NCBI GenBank assembly: GCA_921293015.1
Contig: OV121081.1
Coordinates: forward strand, 26,415,158 to 26,479,157
Direction: 5' to 3'
From: Phorcus lineatus
Lineage: Eukaryota; Mollusca; Gastropoda; Trochida; Trochidae
Length of the DNA stretch: 64,000 nt
Shown: one piece after another, positions 25,945 to 38,064 of the stretch
Layout: every line of letters starts with the position of its first letter
Numbering within the stretch: position 1 is the first letter of the stretch
Position numbers and translations under genes: made by a program
Notes under the pieces: generated by a model
Database searches by the model: none
What the model saw: only the letters and a program-made list of their open reading frames with translations
What the model was told of the DNA's origin: nothing

Positions 25945-26118
25945 ATCCAAAAAGATCAGTTCGAAAGCTATAGCAACATTTTTGCTTTGAGGAAGAGAAG
26001 TGGAATGACCTGCTCTGGCCCTACGTCACAGCTTGGTTGGCAAATCCATATCGATACTTTTTGTTCTGTTTGTTGTTGTGAATGTACATGGTTCAGTGAC
26101 AATTCAAAATGTCATTGA
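25945..26118 (+). CDS. Candidate cysteine-rich frame (possible terminal exon)
   Basis: 57 codons end at TGA 26116-26118. The frame contains ALRKRSGMTCSGPTSQ and ends in CSVCCCECTWFSDNSKC-H. LRKR is a furin or prohormone-convertase type dibasic site. The tail C-x3-C-T-x7-C has the same spacing as the frame at 11.56 kb. A pyrimidine-rich run with AG near 25993 could be an acceptor but is weak. The cysteine cluster comes from TGT-rich simple sequence, which lowers confidence. Paralogous unit E has no recognisable equivalent near 60.45 kb. Speculatively it is a secreted peptide related to the 11.56 and 39.9 kb frames. Confidence 0.2.
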   Translation: MQKDQFESYSNIFALRKRSGMTCSGPTSQLGWQIHIDTFCSVCCCECTWFSDNSKCH

Positions 26119-26159
26119 TTTCAATCCTATAATGAACAAATCTGACAAATTATTAACAA

Positions 26160-27010
26160 CAGTAAAATGTCCAAATGTCAAAAACGTTATGTAACTTGTT
26201 CTACATTTCTGACCTTTTACAATGGCCTTGTCATAATCAACAATAGCAGTAGAAAATATAAACGTAAGTAATTGAGTTAATCTTCACGACGGATAACCTT
26301 CATCATCTCAGGAAAAAGGCCCATATTTTGTGCAATTGATTTTACGTAAGTTTCCTGATAGTTTAAAGAATTAATTCACTAGACAAATGGCCAGATTTTG
26401 TTTTTATACAAGATGATGTTTGTCGGGTCAAAATCGTATTCAGAGTTTTGTGTTTTCTAACTTTAAAGTTGTGTAAGACACTAGTTTCCTTGAAATTTAA
26501 GCTAAGTTGCAACGCTGGATTCTACGACATCATAAGAAAATTTATGACATAATGAGATAATTGATTTGAGAGAATGACATGATGAGTCAAACATATATCT
26601 GTTCTGAAAAAATAATGATATTTTACAGAGTGCTGTGTAAGTTATTCTCCTACTTATAAACAATAGATTTGTGGTATGGCATGTCATACTTGAACGACTC
26701 CGGACTCTAATTAATAATTGGGTTTTGTCTGTTCTCATTTAAAACGAAAATTTAAAAATGCTTAACCTTGAGATCAATTTATCATTGCATAACATTTCAA
26801 TTTCAATGTTTGCTTTTATCCCTTCACATGTGTCAGTTATGTTGTGGTGATTTGTAAATGAAGACAGACGTTGTGTAAAGTGAGTTTGATCTGTTCGAAG
26901 GATACAACTATCTCTATCTTCATAACTCTGAAGCTCCATTTAAATGGAAGAAACAAAGAAAGTGAAAAGTATCTTTTGACGTACAAGGGTGACAAACATG
27001 ATTTACTAAG
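26160..27010 (+). repeat. Duplicated segment D (pair with 60590-61345)
   Basis: This block aligns in direct orientation with segment E. Shared anchors are CTGACCTTTTACAATGG near 26210, TCGTATTCAGAGTTTTGTG near 26435, CATTGCATAACATTT near 26782, TATGTTGTGGTGATTTG near 26838 and CTGAAGCTCCATT near 26928. Minus-strand frames in this block (26502-26939) are not kept in E. Copies are well diverged, and the pair is separated by about 34 kb. Confidence 0.75.
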
Positions 27011-27239
27011 TTGTCATAAAAATTCATATCATATTCCACTTCAGCGCTAGCAATCAAACATTTATCATTGCATTTAAGGAGTGCTTCCTCTGTTTTCTGT
27101 TCCTTAATCCTTAAAATCCTTCTTTCCCCTTTTGTCCATTCTCGTTTGGAGGATTGTTATTTGCTAATTTAATGTCCGAAAATTAATGAAAACACTTCAA
27201 ATCCAAATTCACCCGAACACTGGTGGATCAACTATTCTG

Positions 27240-27450
27240 TAGTATACCACCATCTTATCCAGGACACGACATCTTGGTTTCCTTACTTCTTTAACTAACC
27301 TGCATAGAATTGCAGATGCATTGTTTCAAATTTGGCCGCTGAGTGACGTCCCATATCACTCGCTTGTAAATAGCCCTTGTTGGATAATCTCTAACCTAGC
27401 CACGTGGCAAGTTCTGCACGTGAATAGTCTTGAAACAAGCCACCAAGACA
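27240..27450. other. GC-richer island with two E-boxes
   Basis: The stretch is less AT-rich than its surroundings. It contains GTGACGTC near 27341, and CACGTG twice, at about 27401 and 27418. No frame or repeat partner was recognised. Confidence 0.25.
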
Positions 27451-27690
27451 AACAAAAAAGAAAATAATCAGAATATAACTGTGTTATTAGTATCATGCCT
27501 ACTAAAGGGATATATTACTATTCACTTACCAAAATATATATGTTTTCGAAATATGTTATACATGTATTTTGTATGGGATCAAAACAAGCAATTGTTGTCA
27601 GTTTGAACTGAATGCTCAGATCATGTCGAAGTGAATGCAGTCTAGCGGTTAATGATATGAAAGGAAGATCTTGTACAGAATATAAAATTC

Positions 27691-27720
27691 ATCGTGTTAT
27701 TAGCCGTAGCCAATCACAGC
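27691..27720 (-). promoter_or_regulatory. L1 module, copy 3
   Basis: On the minus strand this reads GTGATTGGCTACGGCTAATA followed by ACACGAT. It keeps the ATTGG half, and the other half is CTAAT instead of CCAAT. Conservation with copy 4 at 32295 extends at least 100 bp on either side, punctuated by small indels. Confidence 0.4.
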
Positions 27721-28829
27721 TAAAGTAAATATTATAGTCCATACCTTTCGTCTAAGCATGAACATTGATATTCTCCTTCTCTGTTTGTTTTAGCTAACAA
27801 ACAGATGTAAATATCACGTCATCTTATTTGAATTTCAAGACAATTTCATCAATTCACCATTCAGATTTAAAGTCCGACATCTTTGGTTTTCAACCTTCAT
27901 ACAAAAATGTAAATGTAGGTGTAAATGTCTATACTGCGTATGCTCATCTGGTAAAGGACTTCACGCGACCATAAAGAGGAACATATTAAAAATTATGAAA
28001 GAAAACAAAGTAGGACAACAGTAATGACAGTGGAATAAAATTCAGTTGAATTTGATGACTGTCTGTGTCTAGTTGTAAATTGAAAACCTCGTAGAAGATC
28101 AAAGACAAAATAGCGTCAGTTAAGGATATCTTAACATGTTTAACATTGTTTGTATATATAACGTAAACTTTGTTAAGGTACCCAATCGATGTAGTTTTAG
28201 TGAGTGTGGTAATCAGGTCTGTCTTCATCTTCTTTCAACTCTGAGTTTGTGCACCTGATTTACTTTTTAGATCTTCTGCATATGCAATGTCATTTTATAA
28301 GGAAATATTAAGTAACATATATGTCTGAACAGTAGTGGTCTTACGTTTTCATTTTAATCTTATTTATGTTCAATGATATACATGTACATGAATGAATTAT
28401 GAATAATCATGCATTCCTCTTACCAGGAATTGCGTTTTGATAAAAAGAATACCCTAGGTGTAAAATTCATTGCTATTGCGAGGTCATCCTCGGTCATCCA
28501 GGACTTGTTCCCATACTCTTTACAGTCACCACTGGGAACTTAATCAATTAAATTTGTACTGAAAATACCTGCTCCTGATGGAACCAATGAAGGAGATTTT
28601 CGTTCGTTTATAAACATTGAAAGATAAATCGAAATTAACTTTGTTAAAATAAATTTATCACATCACTTAAACTATACCTCATTTTCTTTGTAAACTATTT
28701 TTTGTCCTTGTACATTTGACGAAAAATAATTTGTCTTTATGCATATTGCATCTTATGTTATGTGGAAACATACTCATTCCCCAATAATAGCGCCTCCTGT
28801 TTGTAACAATCATACGGTTTCGATCTGAA

Positions 28830-28943
28830 TGAAGCACTTAAGGAGATACTACTAATCGTTTTGTCCCTAATGGCAGGGTGACTGACAGGTCAAGCGAGCC
28901 TCTTCAATAATGATTTGTAGATCTGAGCCATGATTGCCATAGG
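28830..28943 (-). repeat. L2 module, copy 1
   Basis: On the minus strand this runs through TGGCAATCATGGCTCAGATC, ATTATTGAAGAGGCTC, GACCTGTCAGTCACCCTGCC, ATTAGGGACAAAACGATTAG and ends near AGTGCTTCATTC. It is one of five copies. The TATA-like word seen in other copies (TATAAATC) is TACAAATC here. Its downstream sequence (TTGTTACAAACAGGAGGCG, GAGTATGTTT) is shared only with copy 2, so copies 1 and 2 are closest relatives. Confidence 0.8.
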
Positions 28944-28959
28944 TTATTTCTCTCTGCAT

Positions 28960-31250
28960 AGTTTTGATTCGTGTCGGTCAGGTTGAATAATTGGCATCAA
29001 GTACATCTACTCTATGATTTAGATTATCAGCCTCAATAACACATATGGGTATATATTAGGTCTTACTACCATGACCTTAATGGATATTTGAAATGAATAC
29101 ATAAAGTTATTTCCACCTTTATTTTCTTAGTCAATTTCAGAACATCGAGTTAATAACAGCTACTAAGATAACTAAACAAACACTGTCTGAAAAAAAACGT
29201 TATGTTTCTGTTACTGTTTGCCCCTTTAAAAGGTATACTGTAACACTGATTTTATCATAAGAACATCTGGAGTTTTATGCCATTTTGACTGCAGTGCCAA
29301 CATTGTGACGTTACAACCACACAACATTATGACGTCATACGTGCAGCGGTATTACACCAGTTTAATACCGACTTAAAAATATTACACTGCAGTATCTTAA
29401 ACGGGCGAGTAATATTAAAATGCATCAAATGTCATCGATGTTAGCTTATGGATAATATATAATCAGGATGTATGGATATTGAGTCCGGATGTAGTTACTT
29501 TTGAAATGCATGTTAACATTTATATGTTAGCTCTGCGATATATAAATAATTGATATTTCATTTTTTAAAAAATCATATAGTGACATAAATCATGTTGTTG
29601 GAGACAAATCTGCCTAGCTTTACTAGCAATTTTTGTTTTAACATTTCTTATCTATTTCTGAAAATGTATATATATAAGTGCTTTTTGGTTCCGCTAGGTG
29701 TGAAAATGAAGTTTCAAGTTCTGATTATTGATTGAAATAATGTGACTAGCACAAATCACTGAGTCAGACGTTAATTTAGAGTTTGATCTTAAAGGTAGGG
29801 CTGATAATGTGATACAGGTCAATAAGCTTGCATACATGTTATAGGAACATAAGTTGCAATAAACGCTCCTCTTTTAAATCATGCTTTGGATAGATGCCAA
29901 GAATATATTGATCTAATGTCCATGAAACCACTCACATATTGTATGGTGTCCTTAGGGATTTTCCTTGCTAGACAGTTACACCGTCCCTTTCAATGGTTTT
30001 AAAGTAACTAAATGGAGGATATGTCCAAACGCTTAAACATTTATGACATACTGTACACACATTATTGTATGATAGTAGTCATGAAATCAAATATTTTGTT
30101 TTTCTTCTTCGCATCGCATTGTTGTACATTAACCAGCCAAGCTTACAGTGAATAATTGAGATTGATGAATCAAGAAATGAATTTCAGTTTTGACGTAGAT
30201 CAAGAGATCGATGATGTTTGATATTACTAGATAAAATTAATACTGTAACTAAACCACAAACTGATTAAACACCGAGTCAATATCCTCACAAGCTGCTTAT
30301 ATGTTTTCACATATATAGCATTCGATGACAGTCGATGCATCCTTACATACAACCACGAGGACTCATATTGCGTGTTGACTGCGTGACATACTTATTCTTC
30401 TGCTTTTTAGTCTCAATCTAGTAATTATAAATGTCCACGTGTCCCTAAGGCGTAACAGTCCAAATTTTATCATAACAGTACAGACATACAAGTATATCTA
30501 AAGGGAATCGAATAAGAAACTAAATGTGACGATGTTCGAGCGTGCCTCCTTTTGCCCGCCTCTCATCTAATGTATTTTTTTTTTATGAAATGTCACCAAT
30601 TGTTGTATATATTGAAAGTACATGTTATGTTCTGTCCATTCATGTATCCATTTTCATCATTCATGTCTTTATTAGCCGCTGTGGCTACTTTTATGTGTTC
30701 AAATTTATTTTTCATGCCCAATTTACCAGCCCTTTTTACATGTAGCATTAATATGTCACTATTTTACTATTCATATTTACATGTGTTTGTAGAGGAGTTT
30801 GTTCCCTTTATAATAAGCCATTTTGTGGTACTCTAACCTAAAGATTTACGGAGATAAAGCTATTTTAGTTTAGCAAAGATACACAACTTTGCAATACACA
30901 TGCTACAATCTTCCCATGGTGCAATAGGGTGTCTTTTTTTAGGTCCGCAGTCACCCTTTAAAAGCGGGCGAACGTCTTACTGGCTTGATTATTATATTGA
31001 TTTATCGTTCTGACGGATAAACGGGTTTCGTCTGAGTTTAGATTTCGTTACACCGTAACACTAAACGTTTGAAAAAAGAAATGATCGTTCTACTCAATCG
31101 AAATTTTATAAACATATTAATTTCAAGGTCATACTAGTAAGAACTATTACATGTTAATCTTATTGAAGCTGATGCTCTTAATCATGGATGAAGCTGTACT
31201 TGGTGCCAATAATTCAACCTGTCCAAAAGGAATCAAAACTAAACAGAGAG
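28960..31250. other. Central spacer of the inverted repeat
   Basis: No gene is recognised. A perfect CRE palindrome TGACGTCA is at 29330-29337 with TGACGTTA 24 bp before it. Overlapping frames at 30542-30836 are low-complexity hydrophobic translations of T-rich DNA and are probably chance. Confidence 0.5.
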
Positions 31251-31260
31251 ACATAACCGT

Positions 31261-31375
31261 TGGCAATCATGGCTGAGAGCTATAAATCTGTATAGGAGAA
31301 GCTCACTTGCCTTGTCAGTCACCCTTCCATTAGGTACAAAACGAGTAGTAGTATTTTGTAAAGTGCTGCATGCAT
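31261..31375 (+). repeat. L2 module, copy 2
   Basis: This is the only L2 copy in plus orientation. It reads TGGCAATCATGGCTGAGAGC, TATAAATCTGTATAGGAG, CTTGTCAGTCACCCTTCC and ATTAGGTACAAAACGAGTAG, and ends GTGCTGCAT. TATAAATC lies about 36 bp before TCAGTC, which resembles an initiator element, though the spacing is slightly long for a TATA promoter. Confidence 0.8.
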
Positions 31376-32294
31376 ATAAAAACGTTTACAGTTTGTTACA
31401 AACAAGTGGCGGTATGCTTGAGGGTTGAGTATGTTTCGTCATAACAAAGTATACAGTGTATGCATGGAGACAAAGTTTTTTGTCAAATGTAATGTTACAA
31501 TGGGCAGAAAAGAGGCTACAAACAAAATGAATTTAGTTTATTCAGCAAGCGATTGATTTAATTTACTTTCAATTTCTCTCATTTCACAAAACGATATTAA
31601 AGTAACTTTCAATGTATCTATCCACGTTTCTCAATGTATGAGATGCTTGTATTCTACAGGTGAAGATAATGACAACATAGATTACCAAAGTCACTAAATG
31701 TTAACCGAGTTATATTTATTACATATATTTTTAAAAAAGATTCCGTTGGTATAAAATCCTTTATATAAAATCTAGAAACTTTTTCCTGTTTAATCTTTTA
31801 TGAGGTTTTACATTTACAACTAAATACAAAGTTTTATTTCACTGTCATTACTGTTGCCAGAATTGGTTCTTTCAAATTTTCTTTTAAAGGTCTTAAAGTC
31901 CTTTACCAGATGAGTGTACTGTGATTACGCAAGAATAACATTAACATCACTCTTATTTGGTAAAGATCAAACCAAAGATGACGGACTTTCAATGTGAATG
32001 ATACATTCACAAAATATCTTCTTGAAATTCACAAAATTATCTAAAACTTTTTTAACACCAGTTTATTACTTTGAAAGTAACTGAACATTAACAGAATTGA
32101 AAAATGAAGGTAATATAGAATGATTTACATGTCTTATTAATTATCTATCCATATTCTGTATGTGCATGAAAGAGAAATGAAACATGAGATACTTGAAACA
32201 ATAGATAAGGAGAATGTACTAATGTTCTAAACGGATGTGCATCAGAACAATGTTTTTGCTAAGATAAAGGATATGGACCATGTTATTTTCTTTC

Positions 32295-32405
32295 GCTCTG
32301 ATTGGCTACGGCCAATAACACATTATTTACATTGCGTGTGGCGCCATATTCCCAGACTTCCCTGTATATCATTAAATACGAGACTGCGAAGAGGTGAGCA
32401 TGATC
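32295..32405 (+). promoter_or_regulatory. L1 module, copy 4 (best preserved)
   Basis: CTGATTGGCTACGGCCAATA holds the perfect inverted repeat ATTGGC-TACG-GCCAAT. It is followed by GCGTGTGGCGCCATATTCCC, a TATA-like CTGTATATCATTAAA, then AGACTGCGAAGAGGTGAGC. The layout (CCAAT pair, GC-rich word, TATA word, AGACTGC) resembles a compact promoter. The GAAGAG-GTGAGC junction would make a fair splice donor. Copy 3 keeps ATCATTAA and AGACTGC in the same places but not the donor-like GTGAGC. Confidence 0.4.
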
Positions 32406-32429
32406 GTACTCTTCATTGCAACGTTTGTG

Positions 32430-34440
32430 TTTCTAAAAGTGCTGATGAATAAACAAACCAGAATTGCATATTTTGATCCTGTTCGAAATTATTTATGACA
32501 TGTTTTGAAAACATATGATTATTTTTGTAAATGATAAAAAATGATGATTTTTTATAAATGATAAAGTTCAACCTATCATAACATGTACGTCAACATGCCT
32601 TCATGGAATCATGAAATCATATGTATCACTTGCTTGATAACGGTGTTGGTATCTACATCGAAATGTCGCAATTTGTGCAATAAACAAAATTAGTATCCGT
32701 AAGAAATTGTTCTTCTTCATCAATCCAGCTTCTATAATGCCCCTTAGGGAAATGGTGCTTCAGAGTAATGAAAATATACCATAGAGCCGCCTGAGAATTG
32801 ATCAAACTCATTTTAGATTTATTTTGTATCAAATAAAAAAACTCACCACACACTTGACTCTTGTGTACAAAAGCAAACATAGTATTGCAATTTGTATACA
32901 TGATGCATTAAATGAACGTGATTTGCTAAAACATAATAGACAGTGAAATAATCACTCTTACATGTATAATAGATACAACTCAGACTACATTCCCAAAGTT
33001 GAGGTCTCAAGCCCTGAAATGTAAACACCTCTATATTTGGTTCAATTGTATATGCACTAGATGCTATAAATATTTACCACAATAAAGATTTTTCATCTAC
33101 CTTGTTGAAAACTTATCACCTATATGGATGACCTCAAAGTTCCTAAAGCTGAGTGTTGACACCGCCGAGATGATTAACATGAGCGACAATATTTTAACTC
33201 TGCACTACCTTTTACCATCATCACATTGTATATAGGGACATTCCAGTCGGTGAAATATCCTGCAAATGTTTCCATGTGCAGACAAGCCTATGCTTTCATA
33301 AATATTGTATCATAGAAATTATCAAGTTAACCATAGGAAGGTCCTGTTACAGAGATATAATGCTGCGCTCATCATTTCAAGGAGGAATCGTAATAGCTTC
33401 TCTGCATTATATTTGATATAAACATTTTTGAAGGATGAATCATATTTTCCCTCTCTACAATACATTTGATATCAAAACTTTTAACACTTTCGCAGAAGCC
33501 AACGTCTGAAATATTACAACTCAGAAACACAAATGCACAAACACCTAAACGTTAATCGATTAGAGCACATACACAATAAATGTTTTTCCAATACATATCT
33601 CATCTTTGTAAACTTTGGACCTTCGCTGGAAGGAAAAACTGTATGAATAGACCCTAAAAAGAATAATGTCATAAATTCAAGTCTTTCTGAGGAAAGAGTT
33701 ACTGACTGAGATATAGAATTCGGGGCTTAATTTGCAGAGGAACTTTTCCTCATGTAACATCCAATACAATTATAATGTTAAATTCACTTGCTGAATTTTC
33801 ACTGAAATTCTGTGATATTTGTTTCTTTACACAGAGTGTTTCGCCTATGTTATTAGTCCTTATGAAAACAAGGAAAGAAACCAGAAAATTAGACCTATTT
33901 AGACTTAACGGATTGAACTTTGATGTAGCAACCTGATTCATGTACATAAATCAATGTTATTACATTTACAAGTTAAACTAAAAATGTTAACAATATTTCA
34001 TACAACAATTTGTCTACCGAAAAGCAATGAGATAATAACTCTTTTTGGTTTCCATCTGCAAGGTATTTTGCTTTGCATGCCTTTGAAAACAACTGATATT
34101 ATGATGTTTTATATGATTTATAAAACAGTCATATTAAAAGACATTATAACAAATACCATAACGATGTGGCACTGTAAGACACAATATGTTGATGTAATTT
34201 TCAAATTTTCTTTTGGTAAGATGTATTCATCATTGCTAAAAAATGATCCCACAACGACATAAATCGGAAATAAAGACCCAATAGCCTATGTTTGTTTAAT
34301 ACACGTTGATGCAACACAAACATCTATCTCTGTCAACAACGATATTTTATCGTTTAAGAGAGGGTGTTATCTTGCTTACCTTTGACTCTTTATGAGTGTA
34401 CACATTTTCACATCACATATTCGTTATTCATTTCTCTTAA
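32430..34440. other. Spacer without recognisable gene
   Basis: Minus-strand frames at 32653-33028 and a plus frame at 33954-34262 are open, but none resembles a known protein and none has a duplicated partner to test. One minus frame near 32660-32780 has a more protein-like composition (SWIDEEEQF, YCTNCDISM before a stop). The word AGGGACATTCCAGTCGG at 33236 resembles 19026. Confidence 0.4.
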
Positions 34441-35295
34441 AGTGTTTGAATGTACTTTTGAATAAACGATGCTGTAGCTATCACTAAAACATAGTTATAT
34501 ATATTTAAACTGAAATAAAACTTATATTTATTATGTTGGTATTTTTTTTTGAGTTGATAGTAAAACATTCTTCTTTGATGACGTTGTTTTACATACCTTA
34601 TCAAGTATTATTTGAGCTCTCAAAAGTTTGGAAACTCACAACACATGTCTGACTTTATGAGTATTTAAAAGCTCTTATGTACACTGTCAGTTGAATACTT
34701 AGCGTGGCACTTTCAAGAGGCATTACGATTCACAAGGGAATTTGCTGCGTTCAAAAACAAAAATTCAGTTTCAAATTCTACTTGTCTGCTGTGATTCTCT
34801 CTCTAAAAGAACGCATACACTTTCAATGTAGACCCTAAGAAACTTGTTTATTATTTTGAAATCAAAATTTGTCAGCTATTTGAATATATTATACAATATA
34901 TATGCATACTGTTTTCAGTGACTTTTTCAAACAGACTACTCAAACCACCGTCTTTCTGCCATTTACAAATGTTATGTGTATCAAGTAATATAACCAAGGA
35001 CAATGATTTTGGAAGGCAATATGCACAGCAAATGCAAATCATATATCTAAAATACCGAAGTATTTCTTAGAATTTGCTTGCATTTTGCAAATCTTTTTTA
35101 TTATCTCTTAAGTTTGTACATGTGTGTGAACCACATATGTTCAATACGCACACCAACTTCAATATCCATATGCCAGAAAGTTTAAGAAACCGTTTGAAAA
35201 ATTATTATATTGTTTTGTAAGAAATGGTTTCTATAACCTCTAAATGCACATGCTTCAGTTTTTGGCCTTGGTCTATTACATTTGACTTCAAGTAA

Positions 35296-35322
35296 AGACA
35301 GACGGACAGACAGACAGAGAGA
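35296..35322 (+). repeat. GACA-type microsatellite
   Basis: Imperfect run of ACAG units (AGACAGACGGACAGACAGAC then AGAGAGA). It is followed by GATTTATTCAGTAAAAGGCC, a combination that may mark the end of a retroposed or inserted repeat inside unit C. No element ends were established. Confidence 0.75.
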
Positions 35323-35387
35323 TTTATTCAGTAAAAGGCCTTTGGCTCAAGAAAATTTAGGTGTAACACAAATCCCTGCACATGATT

Positions 35388-35403
35388 TTATATATATATA
35401 TAT
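35388..35403. repeat. (TA)8 microsatellite
   Basis: Perfect alternating TA run inside the C-specific stretch. Confidence 0.8.
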
Positions 35404-38064
35404 GAGTGTATTACATGCTTTACAATATTATTATGTATGTAATTGCCTTATCTTTTGAGCTTTAAGTAAAAAGTTTGAAATGCTGTGTATAATATCATAG
35501 TTTTGAGAAGATAGTATTGAAATAAAGTTATGATGAAACTTCAACTTTCAAGATTATGAACCTAATCAAATTAATTTTCACCCCTTCGTTCTAATGGCAC
35601 TCAAGAATTTGGTGATGAATTGACTGTATAAACCTAAATATGCGATATGTGTAAAACAAATTTGGAAGCTCTTTAATAGTTATTTTTTGTAATCGAGATA
35701 AGCTTTTCAATTTTGATAAGGCGAAAAGGAATAAAGATGTTTTATTTAATGACATTACGGTTTGAATTTTACTGGCAAAATAAATGGGGATTTCTGGTAA
35801 ATAAAAGGCCATGTTATAACATTTTGCAATTTGATTAAACCTATCTACGTTGTCTAAACTAAAGAATGGATGAGGATGTCAAAACTATATAGACCACGTG
35901 AATGTTATTTTAAAGAATTAACTGCACAGCACAAATTTGATAACTATAGCAGTCTAGGTGGGCATTGATTAAAGATTTGAAAGCTTAATGCATAATCAGT
36001 TTGAAAAACAAATACTTCTTATATGTAAACATGTAAATGGTGCTTTTGTTAGTCGACTGTAAAGAGGATATTATATAACTCTTTAATGCCATACTGTGTT
36101 CTATCTATAATTAACTTATGTAAATACGCAAAAATATATCATAACACGACGACTGTCTCTTCGACGTAAATCCATCCTTTTTTAACTCAATGCCATAGAG
36201 GAATCGATACGTCAAAAATTGTTCATACTTAAAAATAACAGTCGGATGGACTTTATATTTAGTTGTAAAGTCTCTGATTTTTTTATAAACACATTTGTAA
36301 TTTTTACATAATTTTTTTATCATTAATTCATTTTTCTCGGAAGTTTGATTGAGGTTTTGAGAAGCGTATGCTTGTATTCAGCCAGGCGTGTTCAGGATTT
36401 GGAAACTACTGGCATGTTCTTGTTCGTATGTCAAGTTCATTTTCCAGTACAGCTCTGAAGACAGACAATTAATGAATCAATCAGAGGCCTTCCATTTATC
36501 TAAACAAGTTGTCTACACGGCTGCATGTTCTTGCTCCCAGAAAGAAAGCAATATATCACTTTAACAGAATCAGTAGTTTCGTGTCTGGAAGCTATCTCGA
36601 ATTGTTTCCACATTGAACACTTTATGATAGCGTTTCGAAATCTCTTCTAAAGGAGGTACATTTTACATCACCCTTTATGTGTCATATTTGTATGTATAAT
36701 TATTTTTGTTCTTGAATGTTTGTATATTTGTTACGTTTATGAGTGAATGTAAAAAGAAAACACTTTCAGATAATAAAGTGTTACTTTCACGGTTGTGTTG
36801 ATATCTTACCTGTACTTTCATATAATAAACTATGATGCTCTAATCAGTGGTCCTATAATAACTTTTTCATGAATTTATGAGAATTAGCTGGATAATTGAA
36901 AACTACTAGGTCCATATTCAAAAGTGTTCATGAACAAAAGTTGGTTTCATTGATGCTGAAAGAAACCCTTACACTTGTAAAACAAAGGAATAAGATTGTC
37001 ATCCCAAATATCTCCTGGGAAACTAGAGTATTCAGTGTGATCTTGTAAGTTGCAACGTTTTCATCAATACTTGATATCCTTAGCACACATATTGAACCTG
37101 TCTTCTGATATCTTACATTCATCTTTATTCATAAGCATGAGCATTTTCATTCCAATGAAATATGATTTTGAGATTTAAAAGGGAAATTAGATGATAATCT
37201 TATCAATGTATAACAATTTACTGTATTCCAATACTAATTTTTTTAAATATCTATACCTCACAGAAACATTTCCTTATATCTATGTAGAACATTTGGAACA
37301 TTTGTAGAGTTCAATATAGATATATTTTCAGTGCAAATAATGACTCTGATAATGTTTCAAAGTTTGACTTTCAGTAGCAAAGGGTATCATAATGATTGTA
37401 CAAATACAGGCTAATCCTGAACACTGTATAGGTCTTCCAGACACATTGAAACACTGCATTGTGTACGCTGTAAAGTACTTGAAACTGAAGGATATAACAT
37501 TTTAACAATGATTTCTTTCAATAATCCAAAACCTGCTTGTCTTCGTCTCTTCCACACTAATGTAATACCACAATGTGACTAAGTACAAATAAATGATTAT
37601 GTGTGTACAATGAAATGATGATAGTATATGAAACTGACCTATAAATGGGAAGTTATTTTAAGATTCCATTTATAAGACACAGTAAAAGGAAATATTGTAA
37701 ATGGTGGATGATACTACTAAGTTTGAAAGCGATCTTTAAGTGTGACATTATCAAATAAGATTTGATCCAAAATTATTTGGGTGGATGGGAACAATGGTCC
37801 TCTGACTTTTATAATTAATTGGAATCATTTTGTTGTATGCTCCTATACTTGAAATAGCAGTACATTGATAAGGCTATTGTTGGAGAGGAAAAACTTATCT
37901 ATTATTTGTGTTGTTTCATACTGGATTGGAGGCTTCATTTGCAGGGCGTTTGCTGATTTACAGGAAAGCCGAGAAGAATTATGTGGTAGCAAAGATAGTT
38001 AACGTCTTAATTACTATTAGATAGAAATCAACCTCTTACATCAGCAATATTTTCATGTATATTC

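Larger units (their letters stand above)
27610..28960 (-). repeat. Left arm of a diverged inverted repeat
   Basis: Two landmarks here appear in inverse order and orientation at 31250-32430. The L1 module at 27691-27720 pairs with 32295-32325, and L2 at 28830-28943 pairs with 31261-31375. On the minus strand the words GGAGAAT, AATGTTC, ATCATTAA, AGACTGC and ATGATC around L1 follow the same order as in 32218-32405. The midpoint of the landmark pairs is near 30.05 kb. Confidence 0.7.
31250..32430 (+). repeat. Right arm of a diverged inverted repeat
   Basis: Partner of 27610-28960 in opposite orientation. L2 comes first (31261) and L1 about 1.0 kb later (32295), mirroring the left arm. Between the landmarks only patches align, so the arms are old or have been shuffled by indels. 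Confidence 0.7.

Noticed and set aside
30542-30836. Two overlapping hydrophobic frames resembling membrane segments
   Set aside because: They are alternative readings of the same T-rich DNA; hydrophobicity follows from base composition.
33954-34262. 102-codon plus-strand frame
   Set aside because: No domain, no paralogue, no splice or promoter context.
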